A stretch of 47,982 nucleotides of DNA from Helochares maculicollis (lineage: Eukaryota; Arthropoda; Insecta; Coleoptera; Hydrophilidae), in the NCBI GenBank assembly GCA_033557835.1, contig JAWQRO010000223.1, forward strand, positions 1 through 47,982, written 5' to 3'. How positions within the stretch are numbered: the stretch's first letter is position 1; each line of letters begins with the position of its first letter. Under the pieces are notes generated by a model that saw only the letters and a program-made list of their open reading frames with translations, had not been told where the DNA came from and ran no database searches. Below are positions 1-11,400 of the stretch, piece after piece. The position numbers and the translations under genes were made by a program.

Positions 1-613
1 CTACTACCTCAAAAGCGCCTGTTGTGCCATTCTGCGCGACCTTTTATATCATTCGATTCGCGTGGCATTTTCACACGTCAATGTCTACGTCTATACAGCA
101 GCCTACAAGACTGTTCAAAGCTTCCGATTCAGTTCAAGTAATTATTGACAAGACAACAGATAACCAATCCCAGCACTGCTCGGATTATATGCAAAGACAA
201 TTATGAACACATTATGTAAACAAAAGCATTCTTACCGAAAAGGGCTACGTAAAAAAGGCGAATCGATATCAGCCTTACGCGATGCCTTAAAACTGCACCA
301 AAAATGCCGAGACATAATATTTTAAGAGAACTGTTTGTTAAAATACTCAGTTTTCATAATATATAAATGAATATTATCTCGTTGACTCATGATAAATCAG
401 ATTGATGCTCATTAGACAGTAAAAATTATCGACTCGGAATTTTGCTATTACTTCCCATATTTGATTTGCTCACTCACACACAGCCATAACCAACAAAGAG
501 AGTTTAGTTTCACAGAGTGATTAATATAGAAAATGTAGAGTATCAATTTTATATATCCTATTGGATAGTTTTCGCAGTACTGAAAAATGAAACATTCAGG
601 TACGATGTAGAAC
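1..613. other. No gene recognised at the left edge
   Basis: This stretch holds only short open frames, the longest about 60 codons at 24-206 on the plus strand, with no splice context or family resemblance that I can see. It lies downstream of the 3' end of the small minus-strand gene that ends at 710, so part of 600-709 is probably that gene's 3' UTR. Confidence 0.4.
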
Positions 614-625
614 AATAAATTTATT
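614..625. terminator. Palindromic polyadenylation signal
   Basis: The 12 bases are a perfect palindrome containing AATAAA on both strands. On the minus strand the signal sits about 85 nt beyond the stop codon at 710-712, where a poly(A) signal for the small minus-strand gene would be expected. Whether a plus-strand transcript also uses it is unknown. Confidence 0.4.
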
Positions 626-709
626 TTACCACATATTTATATAAAGATAAATTTGATAACAAAAGTGTATGCGAATATGGAAATATGGAAGTGAGAGAAC
701 TTACAGATA

Positions 710-1242
710 TTATAATTTAAAGTATGACAGCATTTTTATAACATTAAACAATTTTCTTCTAAAATGATCCAAGACAAATCGATTATTCGCAGCCTGTAGC
801 AAAAGTCCTATTAAATCCGCAACAGGAAGAATCCCAAGTATAAATTCTCCAATAACATCTGGGGTAATTTGATACTTTATGATTATTAGCTTGCTCAAGA
901 AAATGTTTGGTACTTACACATATTTCAGATTTATTTAACTACTTCACTGTAGTTTTTTACATACATATAATGAATCTTGGTCATCAGCTTACCATATAGG
1001 AACAATTGTGCAATTACAAATGTGTAAACAATTAAACCAATACAGGTAGATGCATTATTTATATGTTTTTACATATTGAATAATAAAAAACTAATGTATA
1101 TCTTGATATGACTAAATAATCATTTAAGTTTATATCTATTAGATTTCTTAACAACCACTCACCAAAAAGGACTAACTGCAGATGGTAAAACAATCGGCTT
1201 CCTCGGGGGACTTTTTAAACCAAACGAGAAAAACGATGACAT
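710..1242 (-). CDS. Unrecognised small membrane protein, exons partly resolved
   Basis: Three pieces on the minus strand read as one protein. Piece A (1242-1163) starts with ATG, encodes MSSFFSFGLKSPPRKP followed by about ten more residues, and ends at a strong GTGAGT donor in phase 2. Piece B (from about 1059 down to 993) encodes a hydrophobic segment, STCIGLIVYTFVIAQLFLYG, and ends at GTAAGC in phase 1. Piece C (858-710) follows a CCCCAG acceptor, joins B in phase, and encodes DVIGEFILGILPVADLIGLL and a basic end (RRKLFNVIKML) before a stop. AATAAA lies beyond it on the same strand. I do not recognise the family. The weak point is piece B: no AG acceptor lies between the last in-frame stop and its hydrophobic segment, so an exon may be missing, the splice site may be unusual, or the gene may be decayed. 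The hydrophobic stretches suggest one or two membrane segments. Confidence 0.38.
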
Positions 1243-1511
1243 ATTTCTGTCCATATATCCACACAAAAAACCTAAACTCAAAAAATCTATCTATTCACCA
1301 CTTTTGGAATCATAAAAAAAAATCCGCACGCTACGTCGTCACGAAATTATGCTCCCTATACTCCATTAAATCTAAATAGCCGCTACCAAGCATCTCAGGG
1401 GATGAAATAGCAAAACATCAACCCTCACACTTCTAAGAAACTCACGAAACTATCCTTAAGCCCAAAGGAAATAAACAAATTAAGCCATCATTGTTCTTAT
1501 ACACTACGGAA

Positions 1512-1835
1512 TTAAATCACTACGTATACAACAAACCACTGAAAATAAACAAATAAATAATTACGTAAATTTCCGAACGCGTTACACCCCTCCCGACGAA
1601 CGAGACTCTGACTGAAAGAATATTCAGATAACAACACCGTCCTACCAGCTTCAGGACGTGAATCTGGACCAATTGCGCAAGTACAGACATACGCTGCCGT
1701 TTGTTCTCTTTCTATCATATTGACTGGCATGTAGGCATCTTCATAATCGTTTGCTGCTGAAACTTGAACATTTGCCAGCTTTTCAAGATATCGATTCAGA
1801 AAACCACGTGTATTTACAAATTTTGCAAGTGACAA
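1512..1835 (-). CDS. Unassigned ORF, possible exon or relic
   Basis: An open frame of about 107 codons without a good start ATG. Its first half looks protein-like (for example NDYEDAYMPVNMIEREQTAA and then YVCTCAIGPDSRPEAG). A possible acceptor (TTTCAG) lies at about 1768 and a possible donor (GTAGGA) at about 1653, so the believable part is a short internal exon. In-frame continuation to the piece starting at 1242 hits a stop. It could be a piece of an unknown gene, a 5' UTR exon of the small minus-strand gene, or a transposon remnant. No family recognised. Confidence 0.18.
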   Translation of the reverse strand: MSLAKFVNTRGFLNRYLEKLANVQVSAANDYEDAYMPVNMIEREQTAAYVCTCAIGPDSRPEAGRTVLLSEYSFSQSLVRREGCNAFGNLRNYLFVYFQWFVVYVVI

Positions 1836-2531
1836 CGCAATACATTATAACAAATCGCATTTCTTATGCAAACCTTCAATGAAAACATGCGATAATACGG
1901 TCTAGAATGCATAAAACCCTAATAATCGGATCAACTCAGTCAAGGTTATGTTTATACGTTAACATTTGAATTAACGATTTTCGCTCTTAAAAATAAATCT
2001 TTTGATTCATTTTCATAAAACTGTTTATAAACTGATATATTTCATAAACCATATAAGCGCATATTATGATAAATTGGACGATAGAATAATCAATAATTTA
2101 AAAGAGAAGAGTAAAAAAAACGTTTTTTATGCAGAAAAAGTTAAAGATATTCTTACTACTTACGTTTCATCACAATTTATTGAAAAATCTGTAACGTCCG
2201 TGAGACTTTTCGCCATGATAACTTAGAGATTCACATAAAACACATGCAATATATATTTTTTAAAATCTATCATGAAAATTTTAATTTAACCGTCAGCTTG
2301 ACGTATTCAAATAATTTGTTTTCAAGCTCTATGTTGTGATTGGTCGTCGCTTGGGTATTAAGTGCTACCAACAGAAAGATTCGAGAGAGGAAAACATTAC
2401 AACACGAAAACTACTTATGTATACTATGGACCTGCATCACAAGGACTTGTTTAAATGAGGTTATGATTTAACCCTAGCAATGTGAGTTTCATTTGGTTGA
2501 TTAATCCTTAAAGAAATTAACAACTACAAAA
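1836..2531. other. 5' flank of mRF1, no firm gene
   Basis: AT-rich sequence between the unassigned minus-strand ORF and the mRF1 start. It should contain the mRF1 promoter and 5' UTR; an inverted CCAAT-like element (GATTGG) is visible near 2339. The plus-strand frame at 2002-2226 (74 codons, Lys/Ile-rich) has no supporting context. Confidence 0.35.
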
Positions 2532-3746
2532 ATGACACACTGCTTGCGATTAATACATCCACTACGATCTATTGCATATAATACATTAAGGAATCAACAA
2601 ATTACTTGGCTAAAGATTGCAACTACAAAACGACTTCTAGCAACATCGCCCTATCAACTTGATTTGAAGATCCAAGACGTTCCTTTGACGAATTATGTTA
2701 CGAAACTAGAAGAAGAATATGTTGCAATTAAAGATGATATCGACAAAAAGACGCGCTTGAATCAAATACAGCCAATTATAGACATCATGAGTGAACGCAG
2801 AAATCTTGTTGAAAACATAAACAACTTAAAAGAGCTACTAAATGATCAAGATGACGCCATAAGAAAATTGGCTCAAGAAGAGCAATCGCAATTTGAAGAC
2901 AAAATTAAACAACTAGACGAAGAATTAAAAGATGCCTTATTACCAATTGACGAAAACGACGTAATCAACTCTATTGTTCTTGAAGTGAATGCCGGTGTTG
3001 GAGGACAAGAGGCTATGCTGTTTGCCAGCGAATTATTTGAAATGTACTGCAACTTTGCCGAGTATAAGGGATGGGAGCATGAAACTGCTGAATATTTGAC
3101 CACAGATTTAGGTGGTTTGCGGCATGCCAGTATGCTTATACGAGGAGAAGGTTCGTTTGCCTACTTTAAACATGAAGCAGGTGTGCACAGGGTACAACGA
3201 ATTCCAGAAACTGAAAAATCTGGACGAATTCACACAAGCACAGTTTCTGTAAATGCCATACCACAACCAACTGATATACAAATAAACCTAGAAAGTAAAG
3301 ACTTGCAAATTGAAACAAAACGAGCGGCAGGGGCAGGCGGCCAACACGTTAACACAACGGATAGCGCTGTGAGAATTGTTCATATACCCACAGGAGTTTC
3401 AGTAGAATGTCAAGTTGACCGTTCACAAATAAAAAATAGACGAATTGCAATGGAACGGTTAAGAGCTAAGTTATACGAAATTAAACTCGACCAACAGCTC
3501 GCTGAGGCATCTGCAACACGAAAAAGCCAAGTACGTTCCAACTATAGGAATGAAAAAATTAGAACCTACAACTTTAGCCAAGATAGAATAACTGATCATA
3601 GGCTCCAAGGTAACAATGTACATAATTTGAAAGTTTTTATGATGGGGGGAGAACCTTTAGAAGAGTTGATTAGTAAATTACGTAAACAGAACCAAATAAA
3701 TAATTTATTACAAATTATAAGTGAATTACATAAAAAGGGTAGTTGA
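2532..3746 (+). CDS. mRF1: Mitochondrial peptide chain release factor 1 (class I, RF1 type)
   Basis: Intronless gene for a 404-residue class I release factor that reads UAA/UAG on the mitoribosome and triggers peptidyl-tRNA hydrolysis. Residues 1-40 are rich in Arg/Lys/Thr/Ser with no acidic residue (MTHCLRLIHPLRSIAYNTLR), as in a mitochondrial presequence. Residues about 50-140 form the helical domain 1. The codon-recognition PxT motif appears as Pro225-Glu226-Thr227 within QRIPETEKSGRIHTS, and the catalytic GGQ tripeptide is at 269-271 within AGAGGQHVNTTDSAVRI. The C-terminal domain has the usual RTYNFSQDRITDHR run. The length is close to animal mRF1/MTRF1L (roughly 380-400 aa). The ATG at 2532 is the first in frame and directly precedes the presequence. 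It is in the same orientation as the HYDIN gene downstream, 1.7 kb apart. Confidence 0.95.
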   Translation: MTHCLRLIHPLRSIAYNTLRNQQITWLKIATTKRLLATSPYQLDLKIQDVPLTNYVTKLEEEYVAIKDDIDKKTRLNQIQPIIDIMSERRNLVENINNLKELLNDQDDAIRKLAQEEQSQFEDKIKQLDEELKDALLPIDENDVINSIVLEVNAGVGGQEAMLFASELFEMYCNFAEYKGWEHETAEYLTTDLGGLRHASMLIRGEGSFAYFKHEAGVHRVQRIPETEKSGRIHTSTVSVNAIPQPTDIQINLESKDLQIETKRAAGAGGQHVNTTDSAVRIVHIPTGVSVECQVDRSQIKNRRIAMERLRAKLYEIKLDQQLAEASATRKSQVRSNYRNEKIRTYNFSQDRITDHRLQGNNVHNLKVFMMGGEPLEELISKLRKQNQINNLLQIISELHKKGS

Positions 3747-3767
3747 AATAAAATTTAGTCAAATAAA
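3747..3767 (+). terminator. mRF1 polyadenylation signals
   Basis: Two AATAAA hexamers (3747-3752 and 3762-3767) directly follow the mRF1 stop codon TGA at 3744-3746, implying a very short 3' UTR. Confidence 0.55.
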
Positions 3768-5491
3768 TCTGCTGCTTTATTTTGTTACCTAAAATTCTAA
3801 TTACTGGCTGCAGCTATACTGCGATACTTTTTGGTTGTTTTTAAACTTCAATATGGAAAAGTGTATATTTGATTTCAAGTAGTTATAGTGACATGAAATA
3901 CAATTATTTTATTAAAGTGCACATATTTGCTTAACCAATCTTTTAATTCAGAAATTTCTTGATTTTCTTTGCAATATGGCGTTTCCAGAGAACCAATGAT
4001 CCCAAAGAATTTGACACATGTTAACAGTTGCATCTTGCAAAGAAATTTATAGGTGCAAAGATCTTTAGGATCTACTGTACAATGCTATAGTGTTTTGTAT
4101 GGTAGAATAGATTTAAATTTAGTGGACTACACAACAATAATTGGGCTGAACACATGTGCAACCCAATACTATTGTCAATGCTGACCAGAAAAAGAATTAG
4201 CTTATCTATAATTTGTATAAGGGGTCAGATGTTATCTCAAACCCTATGAAGAGATTTTTGTACAGAGCCATGGCCCCATACCTCACTGATAAATGCAATT
4301 CACTAACACCTTCACAAGAAAACAGTTGATATCTCCATAAAATGTATAATATACAATATAATGAGAATAATTATGATTAAAAATGAGAGATTTGTGAAAA
4401 CTATAAGAATATATAAAAATCTCAAAAATTAAGTTAAAAATTTGGATTAAGTAAATTGAGCAAAAGTAATACCCTCTCCTTTATTAGTGCAACTGATTTG
4501 CCCTCAAGTAAAAGCAACCACTTCAGCTTTCTACTTTGAAAGTCTGAAAATTACCATTCAAACTTGGCGAAAAACATTCAACATTGAAAAAAAGTTTTCC
4601 TTTATCTTACTTTTGGAAATTAATTAAAGTATGTTAAATTTCACTAATTTAAATCTAAAAAGCTAATTAAAAGTGCCAATTTAAGATTCAGAAATATTCC
4701 ACTATTGAAAGAGTCAATATTTTTATATTTAGAAGTAATACGTTTTGACGTAGAACAATACCAATAATAAAATATAGTTTTAACACTTAAAGGAAGATTA
4801 TACAACTAAATAGAAAATACATTTTGGAAAATGGACTTATAGACTCACAAAAATCGATGTTTTTCATGATTGCAATACTTCCCTTTAGTGTAATAATTGG
4901 AGGAAGAGTAATTAATTACAGCAATGTCTGACTTTTTCTCCTTTAGATGTTAAATGAGTCATTAGTTTTGCAGAAAAATCTGAATATGTTGCCGTTTGAA
5001 ACATCAATAGCACATGAAATATCGGTATAAAAACATAAATTAAAACTTTACAGACAACCCGATTTACTACAAAGCATTACGGTTGCATATCTTTGGCAAA
5101 ATGTCTGGCTGCACAGAATTAAACTTTTGAAACCATAGAATTATTGGGAAGTTAGAATATCCCGGCATTGAAACGAGCCCGAAAAGACAAGAGCAACATT
5201 TTAGAATGATAATTCTGATATAAATGCTTACCAAAAACAAAGAGTCGAATTAAAATTGTATTCATATATTAACAAAACCACTGGTAATAGCTAGTGTACA
5301 ATAATGAGTATATTAATCTCATTATATATTAGTCAGTTAATAGTTATCAATTAGAGAGAGAAATATTATAACTTAAGAATAATAATAAAACCTCAAATTA
5401 AATTTAGTTGACAGTTTTGTTGACATTAGGGTATATAGTTTTATACCATTTTACATTGTTCTAATTACAAAAAAATATATACAACTACAAG
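3768..5491. other. Intergenic, nothing recognised
   Basis: AT-rich spacer between mRF1 and HYDIN. I see no open frame of useful size, no transposon protein fragment and no clear repeat. The HYDIN promoter and 5' UTR should lie in its last few hundred bases, but I cannot place a start site. Confidence 0.4.
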
Positions 5492-8400
5492 ATGGATTGG
5501 TCACAATTGGCTTGTTCGGCCGATTGGAAAATGGCAAAATACTTTCCCTATTTAATCGATGTAGAAGGAGGAAGTGGAACTGATCTACATGTAATTCCAT
5601 ATGAATCCTTTAATTGAAATACTGTTATTGCCATTATTTTCCGTTGTAGGTGTCTCCCTCTAGTTATCTGGCTGAAATGCAGCTCTCCACCGAAGAAAGA
5701 TTAGAAAAGTTGAAACGATCTATGAGAAAAAAGTCTAATCTCATCACGGAAAAACTGAATTTCTTCGTTTGTCCTGACATGATCATTTTTCAAAATTTTC
5801 AGAGAGCTTCGATCCATACGATTCCTTTAACGTTAGTCAATACGGCAAAAGTATCTAAACCGCTACAGTTACTGGTAGATCCTTCACCTTACTTCAAAAT
5901 TACTCACGCTACTGAGACAGTTTGCACTAAAATAGCTCCTGGAATGGCATATGAATTTACCGTAAAATTTATGGCTGGGGATATAAAAGATTATAAGCAT
6001 AAAATTACATTTGCTACGGAAGATGGTACTTTCGAGGTGCCTATAGTGGCTATTGGGTATCGGCCTTTGTTGGACCTGCCTGATAAAATTGTGATGAACA
6101 GTACGCCTGTTAATATACCAACGGAAAAAATAATTAACACTCAAAATATGGGAAAAGTTGCTGCGCCCTATATAATCAGAACTGCGCCACCATTTTCGGT
6201 GACGCCAACTCGGGGCATTTTGGAATCGGGGCGCCAACTGCAGTTGACAATAAAATTTCTTCCTAGAAGTGTAGGAAATTTTTCCGATTATTTAGTGATA
6301 GCTTATGAAACTGGTGAACAGCTACACATTTTATTGGAAGGGAAATCTGAGACTATAGAAATTTTTTTCAACAAGAAAGTACTCAATTTTCCCAATACTT
6401 TCATGACCATGAAGCGAGCTCAAACTTTTAGCGTGACAAATCCAACTAAACATGTTTTGAAATATATTTGGAAGCTTCATGCTGATGTCGAGACTGATCT
6501 GAAAGCAATGGCAACTATGGAAAATCGATTTGATAGTGTAAAGAAGCATGAAAAACTAAGATGTGTGGACTTGGAGATGCAGAATGTAACGGATCAAAAA
6601 AGCCACGAAACTGCTTACGATAGAATTTTTATCGATGAAGTAGATGAGTATGAGTCTTCAGAGCTTATGTTGTTCAAAAATGAAAATTTTCACATATTTC
6701 CTCTTGTAAGTAGTTGTTTTGTTTAGAAAAACTGAATTAATTTTGAATTTTTTAAAGAGCGGAACGATTTGGCCGGGAACTACTTTAGATATGAAAGCAA
6801 TATTTTCACCCCATAAACGTAGACCATACGAGGCCGTAGCATATTTCCAATGTACGGGTGTGGAATGTAGAATTCCTATTCATATGGTTGGTGATGGGTT
6901 AGGTCCTCGTATTATGATGAATTTGGATAGTTTAGATGTCGGAAATATTTTTCTCTGTGCTGTGCATCAATATGAGATTGTAGCCCTTAATAAGGGCGAT
7001 ATACCAGCAGATGTCTGCTACCAACAAGAAAACCTTGATTTTGGAGCTGACATCTCTGTTCAACCAGAACTTTTACACCTAGAGCCTGGAGAATGTGGCT
7101 CTTTCGCTCTTGAGTTTTCTACGCGACAACAGGGCAAATTTATCGAGGAGCTACAATTTGAAATTCTAACTTCTCAAGAAGTTATAAAAATATTCATGAA
7201 GTAAGTAATGTTAAAAAAGAACTCAACAACTTAAGATTATTTTTTAAAATTATTTTCAAAGCATTATAAACCAATCATTCTTAATTATAGAGGCGACGTG
7301 ACTTGCCCCCTGCTAAGTTTCGACATAACTGAAATTGATTTTGGATTAGTAGCTTTTGGGTTTCCTGTCAAGATAACTGTTAGACTGAACAACAAAACGC
7401 AAGTACCTATTTCGTACTTTGTAAAAGTAAAAGGAGATGGTATGGTTCGATCTGTAACTTGCCAGGAATATTCTCTTTATAAAAACACTCCCAATATAAG
7501 ACCAAAAGAGTTTTCTTATGAGCCTCAATCTGGTACCGTCGAGGCGTACACTACTTTACATGGAGAATTAACATTAATTCCAAATACAATTAGAGAATTT
7601 ACTTCAAAATTGGAAGTTGAAATGTGGGGATCCAGCAAACATACCATATCAATTCCTCTAAAATATATGTCCGCAGTACCATCCATTGTTTGTAATCCAA
7701 GTGAAATCAATATCAGGAGTTGTTTTATCACTTACCCATACACTCGGAAAATCATTTTAAGCAACGAGAGTGAATTACCTGGGTATTTTACTATTACAAC
7801 TGACGAGGTGATCATCACTAAATTGTCATTATTTTTTCAATTACAACGTATTTGATTCTAGACCACATCTCAATTTGAGAACGAGGAATCAGGAATGAAT
7901 TTCTCCTGTTCAATGGCGGAGAATTATATTCAACCCAGAGAACAAATTCCCATCACATTAACGTTTTCTACTAACCGAATTGGAGAAGAAAAATTGAACT
8001 TATAGTAAGATTCTCTCTTCTCTTACTGAGCAATTATTTTATCTTTTTAATCTATCACAAAATTTTCAACTGATTTTATGTGTTGATAGTATTTTGGTGT
8101 TTGGAAATAAGCCAATGAAATGCTGTACGATAACCTGCAATAGTCAAGGACCTGTTATCTCCTTAGATCCAAAAATTTTACATTTCGGAACGGTATCCAC
8201 ATTAAAAACCATTGAGAAACAAATAACATTGTCTAACGATTCTCCTATTCCCGCAAATATTGTGACAGAAGTGGTAAGTTTTTTTAACTTATTGTGGTAT
8301 TTTTATTGCACCCATTGCTGACAATGAAATTTGTAATCTTTTCAGAGCAAAAAATCTTACTTCTCCTGCAAAGAAGAGCAAGTTTACTTAAATCCCAATG

Positions 8401-11400
8401 AGTCAACTCCTATAACAATATCAGTCTATTTAACGAACGCCGGAAAAGCAAGGGATGCACTTAATATTTTAGTAGAAAATAGCAGCACAATACAGTGTTT
8501 ATTGGAAGCAGATGCCGTAGGAACTAGCATTTTATGTGAACCAGCAATTGAAAATGAACATAACTTGGGCCAAATAGTAACCTACCAAGTTTTCAGCTTT
8601 CCTGTAATGTGTACTAATAAAGGGAAGAAGGAGCACAAAATGCTTTGGAGCAGAAATAAAGCAATTAAATCTTTTAAAGAGACAGATACGATTCCGTAAT
8701 ATTTTTGTATGCAAAAGTAATGTCAATATTTTATGCAATTAATTTCAGATCAGTATTTAAGTTTGAACCAAACACTTACGTTCTACAATCTGGTCAAAGT
8801 ATTACAACAAATATAATAGGCTACAGCAAGGAAGTAGGCAAAATCGATGAAACTTTCTATTGTCACGCTTTGATAGCGAATTCTAACAAAAAGGAAATTA
8901 TTATAACTACAAGAATAATTGCGGAATTTTTAGTGCCGAAATTGGATTTATCTAAACAAGAGCTTCGGTTTCGTGTAGATGCTGATATTAAAAAGACGTA
9001 CTTTTTTCTCAGGGAAATGATCACAGTGACCAACCCTTTGGAGATTACGATGAGAATTAATGTTACGATAGATAAACCATTTTACATGATTATAGATGAA
9101 GAAAAAACTTCAGAAATTGGCTTAAAATTACAATCTGGACAATCGTACGACATAAAAGTTGAATTTGAGCCCATTGATACAGAAAAAACATGCTATATAG
9201 CAAACGGAAAATTGAAATTCAGCCATTATGGACACCCAAATTCAGTAGGGAAATTTTAATATTGTATATATATCATCTATTTCATTTTACATTTTTGTAA
9301 ACTTCTATTTCAGGATGTCGTTCTCTTAGAAGGTGTTATAAATTATCCCGATGTCCAGCTCGATCCAGATATCCTTAATTTTAAATGTTTGCCAATATTT
9401 ATGAACGATAGTATGACTTTTATTTTGAAGAACGTTAGTCCTTTGCCGGTCGCTTTCAAGTGGAAATGGATAGAATCGAGCTTCTTTTGCACACAAAATC
9501 AAATTTACCCGGTAATTGCAAATTTATTTAAGTAATGCAAAAGATAATTTTTAATTCATTCTCAAGGCTGCTATACCGTCAAGCTACCTAAATCTGCCTA
9601 GCTTGGATAAACTATCTAATACTGAGTCGTCTGACGGAGAGGAAACAGGAAATGAAGCAACGGAAAATAACGCTTACTTAGAAGTCGTCACTGATATTTC
9701 CCCTGAAGAGATTGTTTTTGAGAAAGAATCTGCAAAGGAGTTAGCTATTAGTTTTAGTGCGCAAAAAGAAGAAGAGGCAAAACTTGAAGAGAAGGAAAAA
9801 ACGTACAATGTTGAGATCAGAAATATGTTGTACCATCTTTTAACAAAACATCAGCAATTAGATTGTGAAGAAGAGATAGCCAAAGCTATACGCCCTTCCA
9901 ACTTGACTAAATATGACCTACTGGAAATTTTTGATTTTACCCCAACTTCTGGCACACTTAGGCCAAAAGAATGCCAAATTGTTACAGTGAGTGTCCACCC
10001 ACCTCCGAATACAAGTTTAACGGCTCAAGCTATAGTTGAAATAGATGGCGGAGAGTCTCGAATTTTGACTATAAATGCCACCAGTTCAGAAAACGCTTTC
10101 GTTTTAGAAACTGTTGTTATAGACTTCGAAATGATATTATTTTGCGAAATCAGCACGAAATCTTTTACAATGAAAAATACGGGAATGTGCCCTATCACCT
10201 ACAAGATAGCCGGAATAAATTTGGTGACCGAATTTATACCCGCAGAATTGCCGAATGCAAAAAAATACTGTATATCTCCGATGGCTGGTGAAATCCTACC
10301 TGATGCAACGCAGGAATTTATCATTAAATTTTTTCCCGGAGACTTGGGAGAATTCACTGAATATTTTTATATTGAGGTAAGTATTTGGGAGACATTAATT
10401 TTTTACCATCATCTTCATATGCAGCTATTTCGTTTCATTTTGTAGAGTGTAGTTTCTTTCCAATTTATTTCCGCGGTGTAGCACAATTATCCGCTTTATG
10501 GTATCTTTGATAATTTTTACCTTCAGAGAGGATTTATTAGTATTAGTCGTGAACGCCCGATTCATAGTGATTCACTTTTTATCTAACTATGGATGTCACC
10601 ATTAATGTGTCAGGGTTATTTGTTATTTGAACCAAATTTTTCCTGCGTTCTTTCTATTGTAGAATCGAAAAAATAATATTCTATAAATAGGTCTTTTCCT
10701 AAGTCGTTTTACGTCTCTTGTGCACTATTCGATTAATTTTGTGATCCATTCATCCTTCTCGCGATACGTCCAGCCCGTTGTCATTTTAGTTCCTTTTCTC
10801 GTCCAGTTTAGTCTTTTCCTGTCCCAGTTAGTACTTCTAGAAGTTCTTAAATTTGTTGGTTTTAATATAGACTTTACCCACTTGAAGTGATTTATAAAGG
10901 TTTTCGTAAAAGTTTGCGACATATTAGAGTATTGAGCATCTGTTTTATGATACGAGTGTTGCTGTTGCTGTTGCTGTCGACCACTACTGCTAATTGTTTT
11001 CGTCCTTTTATTGGTTTTTGCTTGGTTTTTGTACACCTCTTTCTGTATCCAATTGCAAATTGTACAAGATTGTCGTTGATCATTTGAATATCTACGTTAA
11101 TTTGTTTTCGAATGGTTTTATACAGATTTACATATTCAAAGCTGCTCAATCTGATAGGATTGTTCTTTGCGTTGCTTGTTATCTGGAAGTTTTTAGAGTG
11201 TAGGTAGTTTAAATGTTGCTCCTACCTCTCTACTGCCGTATCTTGATTGGTCTTTGCGAAGTTCTGGATGTGATTTCTTGACTCATTTAATTTGATGTTT
11301 ACTTTTTCTGAAATCTGTCATTTGCCAGATTTTTCATATCCAATGATTTTATTAGTTTGCTTTTAAGTTTTCTTCTTTCCAGTCGCGTATTGATTGGGAT

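Noticed and set aside
1182..1379. 65-codon plus-strand ORF
   Set aside because: The opposite strand here has a better coding case (ATG at 1242 and a GTGAGT donor at 1162).
2002..2226. 74-codon plus-strand ORF upstream of mRF1
   Set aside because: Low-complexity Lys/Ile/Asn content expected in AT-rich DNA, no splice context and no likeness to a known protein.
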